Positions 59,263 to 64,000 of a stretch of 64,000 nt of DNA are shown in pieces. The notes under the pieces were generated by a model. It was not told the DNA's origin, searched no databases, and saw only the letters and a list, made by a program, of their open reading frames with translations. The stretch comes from Rostratula benghalensis. Lineage: Eukaryota; Chordata; Aves; Charadriiformes; Rostratulidae. Within the stretch, counting starts at the first letter, position 1. The number at the start of each line of letters is the position of its first letter. Location of the stretch: assembly GCA_013399305.1 (NCBI GenBank), contig VXAI01000197.1, positions 609,900 through 673,899 of the forward strand, in the 5' to 3' direction. Made by a program: the position numbers and the translations under genes.

Positions 59263-62200
59263 GTGATAATACAGGACTAGGCCTGCAGATAGATAGTAAG
59301 AAATACTTCTGGTGCCCATAAGCACACATCCTAAGCTGTGATTGCAGGAAACCAGGGAGGCTGGGGCAGCCGATTACATGTTCCCTTCGTATTCCTGTGG
59401 CTATTTAAGACAATACAGCAATGTGAGAGACACTGGTGCTATCAATATACGTGTATTCCACTTTACACACAGCTGACACTCCTCATTACGTGCTTCTCGT
59501 GTCACATCCAAACCTCTGAATACTGTAGTTCGCAAAAAGTCAACAAAATGTGGAACCGTGAGGCTTCAAGTCATCTGGAACATGCAGCACTTATTAAATC
59601 TGTTTGTGGGTGTCATCCAGGAAGACTGCATAATACTGCAAGGGAAAACAAGCTAGAGAAGGCAGATGCCTTAACAACTGCTAAGTAGAATCTAATTACT
59701 CTTTCAATTACCTTTACTCACCACTCTCAGTCCCCAGGCCAGCTACTGACAGACAGCAGCTGTCCACACGGCATTCTCTTCTAGTACAAACCCTGTTGAG
59801 TGTGAAATCAAATGAAACACTGTTACACCAACATTAGCAGCACACCTTTCAAGCTCTCTACAGTAGGAAGGTATGCTGAATATTTCATAGCACACATTTT
59901 TAGCCAGTGTCCTCTTTGTTGAGGTGATACAAATACTGTATTTCTGCAGGATTTCAGTGCTGCATAGCTGTAAACAAATTACTAAATTCTACATGAAAAC
60001 ACACAGCCCAATCACAGTCATTTTGGACTAAACATGGATTCCTCCATCCTTTTACTTGACTTCAGTCCCCTGCCATTAAAGCAGTTTTGTCATATGATAA
60101 CTTCTGGCATCAACCCTTTCATCATTTAAAGCCAGAGGAACCTCCTTGCACACTGAAGAAATGAAACATAAATACAATCCTTATTCCTCCAGGCAGAGAC
60201 TTATCATCTAGAAAGCTACATATACCTGGGCATTACTTTTCATAATTCTCACACCGCCGAGAGTCCTGCTGTAGCTACAGGGTCCCTCTGTAGTGGGTCT
60301 GTAGCTGCTTGCACGGTGAGCAAGCCCACACTGTCATGACCACATATGAGGAGCACGTAAGAAAACAGAAACAGTCTCCATTTCCAGATGAGGAACTGAG
60401 AGACACTTCCCCAAAAGCACAGGCGACAACCTCAGATTTCCTGCTTTCAGCCCAACATTATTACTGTGGGTCCTGCCCTTCTTTCCCCAGAACAATGGCT
60501 GCTTTGCTTGTAAATACACACATCTTAGTTTTGTAGGGACCCAAATTTTTTAAGCTCACCAAATAATGAAGCTGTTTGAGACATAAAGAGTTTAGGCAGC
60601 AGGAGAAAGAGTATCGGAGCATGGCTTTAATGTGAGAGTTACCATGGAGGTTGTGGTACCACTCAGCTGCGATTACAGTGGTGGTGTTGCAACCCACAAC
60701 TGCTGCAGGAGAAAATTGTGCTTGCTTAGTATCTAGTACACTCTACCAGGCACCATACATACACATGCAATAAGCTCTTTCAGAGGTGATTTGACCAGAC
60801 TTTGCTCTGAATCTGCCTTTTGTCAGTCAGTTTCAGGGGTGTGTGCTTCATCCCCAGAGGAGGGAGTCTGTATTCCAGTAGTTCAACTCTGGGCACATGA
60901 GACGGCTAAAGGCTGGTCTCAAGATATTCAGCCTGAAGGGAGAAGGGACTGTAATACTTGGTAAGGAAAAACTGGTAACTCTCCAGAGAGCAGGAGAGTT
61001 TTCCCTCAACCACTCTGCAGCTGGAGTAGGATCTCGTTGCCTGGCAGGTCTTTCCTCCATTTTAAATTCATCTGCCTAAGCCTGACCAAGGTCTGCAGGC
61101 TCATGTGCCACATAGTAATGGAAATACTTCTGCTAGGGATACCCCTGCGCTCCTGGAAAGCGAGCGACACACTGATTTTCAAAATACACAAGAAGCAACA
61201 GGGAGTGAACTCAAACATTCAATCCCTCAACTACACTGCCAAATTACCAAGACCAGTCCCTGGCAGGGTCCCCGAGCTAATGGGCACTCTCCTAAAAACT
61301 TCCAAGTTGAGTTTGGGAGTTAGTACAGCTGGGGAATTCATCCAGTTTGGGCATCTCTACCCTGTTCAAGAGACCAAGAGGGTGTGGCTTTATGGACATG
61401 GACTGCTCACAATGTTACTATATCTCAGTGTCAGCAAACAGTCCCACACATAATTTATTAGTACATTCACATCTTAACTTTCTGTTAATTAGGGCCTGTC
61501 AATTTATTTGCCAAACCATACAGCTTCTCTTCAGATAGCTACAGTGGAAATAAATCATTAGAGGAAGAGATCAAAGAGTAGAAAAGAAACTTTTGCTGTG
61601 ATTCCCCACGCTTCTTCCATCCATCACAGACCACAAATTTACTAAGATCAATAGTTATTTGTTTTTCTGCACTTCCCTGTTTGGGAAGAGGTGGTGAGGG
61701 AGATTACCAGAACTCCCCCTTCTGACCACACTGATCAATCTCTCCTATTAATTAGCTGAACTTGGTTATCAACATGAGGAAGCTCCTAATAAGACCCAGA
61801 GGTGGTTTTGGGTTTTTTTCAATTGTAAAGAGGGATGATTACTAATGTGAACACAAATAGGTCAAGCTAGCAGAATATAAAGCAGTTTTCTATCCCAAAG
61901 CATCTCTCTTTGAGAAAAATCACAGTCAGTGTAGCTTGTTTGTTTCCTTGTTGCAGGCGAATTTGGGGTGCACGTAGCAGCTGATCAGATCTTTGCCTTT
62001 GCTTCTGCTGCAAGTGAAAAGCCAGGGGAACAGCACTACAAAGGCAAAACAAACTTTGAAAGGAGAAGCAGCTCCACTGAAGAGAGAGGAACAAGTCCTG
62101 CTGCCAGGGGAGTGTAAAAGATTCCTAATCTTCAGAAATACCTGCACCTTTCAAAAAACCAAAAATAAAATAATTTAAAAGATACTGACCTTGTCAATAC

Positions 62201-64000
62201 AAAGAATTCATTCTGAGAGTAGGAAATGGGGGAAGGGAAAACAATGCTCAAAATGAGCACTGTACAAAAAGCTGCCTGCTTGCCTAAAAATTTTTAGCCT
62301 ACCTAAAAATTTCCTTATATTTTAGTGAACAGTGGGGTTCTTTTAATTAATTCTGACCTAGAATATGCCATACTGTTCTATGAGGGGTGAATAGAGGGAT
62401 TCACCTACTGCAGCTCACAATGGATCAACATACCTTCTTATTATCTCTTACACAATTTTCCCCCACTAAATATTATTATTAAAGGAATGCTATTTAGATA
62501 GTGAAATGTTAAAAAAAAATATTTAATGTAGCATTTAATGCAAGATTTTCTTTGGGGGATACTGCACTGCTTTATTAAGCATTGTTCCACAGAGATGTGT
62601 GAGCTTGCCTTACTGAACAAACCTCTCTGCTGGGTTCAGACCTTAATTATATTAAGTCCAAACTTTGACATTTTCCAGAAATGTTGCTTGGAAGCTCGTC
62701 TATATATTCAAAGAAGGGTGGTGGGATGAAGGGAGGGACAGCTGGTTTTTCCTGCTATTCTTGTTTATTAATATTGACTAAATATTCGTTGAATTTAATT
62801 GCCATCTCTGAATATGAATGTAAAGAGAATGTTTTAAGCAATATGCCTGTCTCCTATTAGACTTTTAAGATCTAAGACCCTTGAACACAGGCTGAAGCTT
62901 GGAAAATGAAGAGGGTTTTTTTTTTGATTATCCAGAACAAGGGAAGGATGGCAGATATAGTGATAGATATATAGTATATATAGTATAGATACATCTCTCA
63001 TCCCTCCAGTTTTGAATATTTAGCATACTGCTTTTTCATCAAAGCATTTTCTTAAGCCTTTAAGTAGGAGCTAGAGCTTTAACGCATCTGCATATGAACA
63101 CACTGATAGGATAATCTTAAATTTATATAAGATTAAATTGTAGCCAAATTATAAAATACAACTGGTTTTGCTTTTATCTGCTCCAGTTCCAATCTCTTAT
63201 GATGAGATAATCAAGCTAGTTCCAGAGTGGGCACCATCTGTATTTTAATTTATTATTGAATTTGCAAACTGTTAAGCATACATCAGAGGACACAAATCTA
63301 AATATAACACAGAATTCTTGGAATCCATGCAAAGTTAATATTGTAAGAATATTGACACAAGATAATAAAACTTTCTTATTGCAAAAATTCTGCCTTTCCA
63401 AATAGCAGTTGAAGACTGATCAATCATGCTGCAGACTACTGAAAAGAATTCCATCCAAATGGAACAAAACTTTATCCCAAGCCAATGTACAAGCCGGCCT
63501 TCAACACGTGAGTGTTTTCCTTCACCATCTGTGAATCAGAAACACCCTTAAAAAGACAGACATGTTGAGGGGTACAACTAGGATGCTACCAAATGCAATT
63601 GCAAGCCTGATTTGACAGTGTGCCTTCCTGATGTTCCTCCATACAAGACACAAGTGCAGGATCTCAGAGCCAGTTTCACAGAAGTACACCAAGGGACCAG
63701 GCTTTCAGGCTGGTTTTGCAAGGATGAGAATTTGAGAAGAGGTTTTTGACTTGTAAGCACACAGACACCATGTCCAACAAAAAACCTTGTGCAAAATTGT
63801 TTTACAGCTTAAAATCGCACTGCTGCTAAGTTTCTTTGGGCAGAGAAATTTGTTTGGAAAACCAAAATGCCTGTGTGCCTGAGGTCACAAGGCAGTGAGC
63901 CTACTTAATCTGCAGTCTCATATGTATATATGAATATATATTTGAACAACTGATTTCCTAACCTCTTTATTCCACGCCTCCTCTCTCTTCCTGTACATAA
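59263..64000. other. Unique non-coding sequence
   Basis: No supported gene or transposon. A small hairpin (GCTTGC/GCAAGC stem, 60307-60325), a 14-bp palindrome CTAAAAATTTTTAG (62284-62297) and degenerate TA-rich stretches (about 62954-62992 and 63920-63943) are present. Open frames reach 138 codons (61037-61453, +) with no recognised domain. Confidence 0.55.

Noticed and set aside
61037..61453. 138-codon + strand open frame
   Set aside because: No recognisable domain, no start or splice context, and a length within chance expectation. It is kept only as part of the unique-sequence entry.

Overview
This window looks like non-coding DNA from a bird genome, either intergenic or inside a very long intron. 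The main evidence is the repeats. There are about fifteen fragments of CR1 non-LTR retrotransposons, the dominant avian LINE. Most carry the typical 3' end, with octamer-like ATTCTATG/ATTCTGTG tails, or the CR1 reverse-transcriptase signature FADDTKL. There is also one solo LTR of an avian endogenous-retrovirus type. No mammalian SINEs were seen, CpG is scarce and the background is AT-rich. The exact bird cannot be named from this sequence alone.

Layout. Bases 1-38,400 are mostly unique AT-rich sequence. They hold a few CR1 fragments, mainly on the + strand (1.76-2.19 kb, 7.45 kb, 34.5 kb, 37.7-38.4 kb; one minus-strand tail at 13.07 kb). They also hold simple repeats, a palindrome cluster at 9.85 kb, a pyrimidine tandem repeat at 10.8 kb, and three GC-richer islands of unknown origin (8.4-8.9, 21.9-22.2 and 23.8-24.1 kb). 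The last island has three CCAAT-type boxes. Bases 41,300-59,300 are rich in CR1, and all nine fragments there are on the minus strand. One is a short CR1 nested inside an older one (47.0 kb), one is a 1.8-kb decayed copy (54.9-56.7 kb), and one is a young-looking copy with a long open frame crossed by a 320-base run of N (57.2-58.3 kb). The solo LTR (52.5-53.1 kb) is flanked by near-identical 5-bp target duplications. Bases 59,300-64,000 are again unique sequence.

I found no host protein-coding exon, tRNA, rRNA, CRISPR array or operon that I can support. The open frames outside CR1 are no longer than chance predicts for a window this size. The genes present are dead or truncated parts of CR1 ORF2 (reverse transcriptase) with no host role visible in the sequence. 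I did not find a new biological system. The best leads are the CCAAT-box island, the palindrome cluster, the nested CR1 and the solo LTR as a possible promoter.
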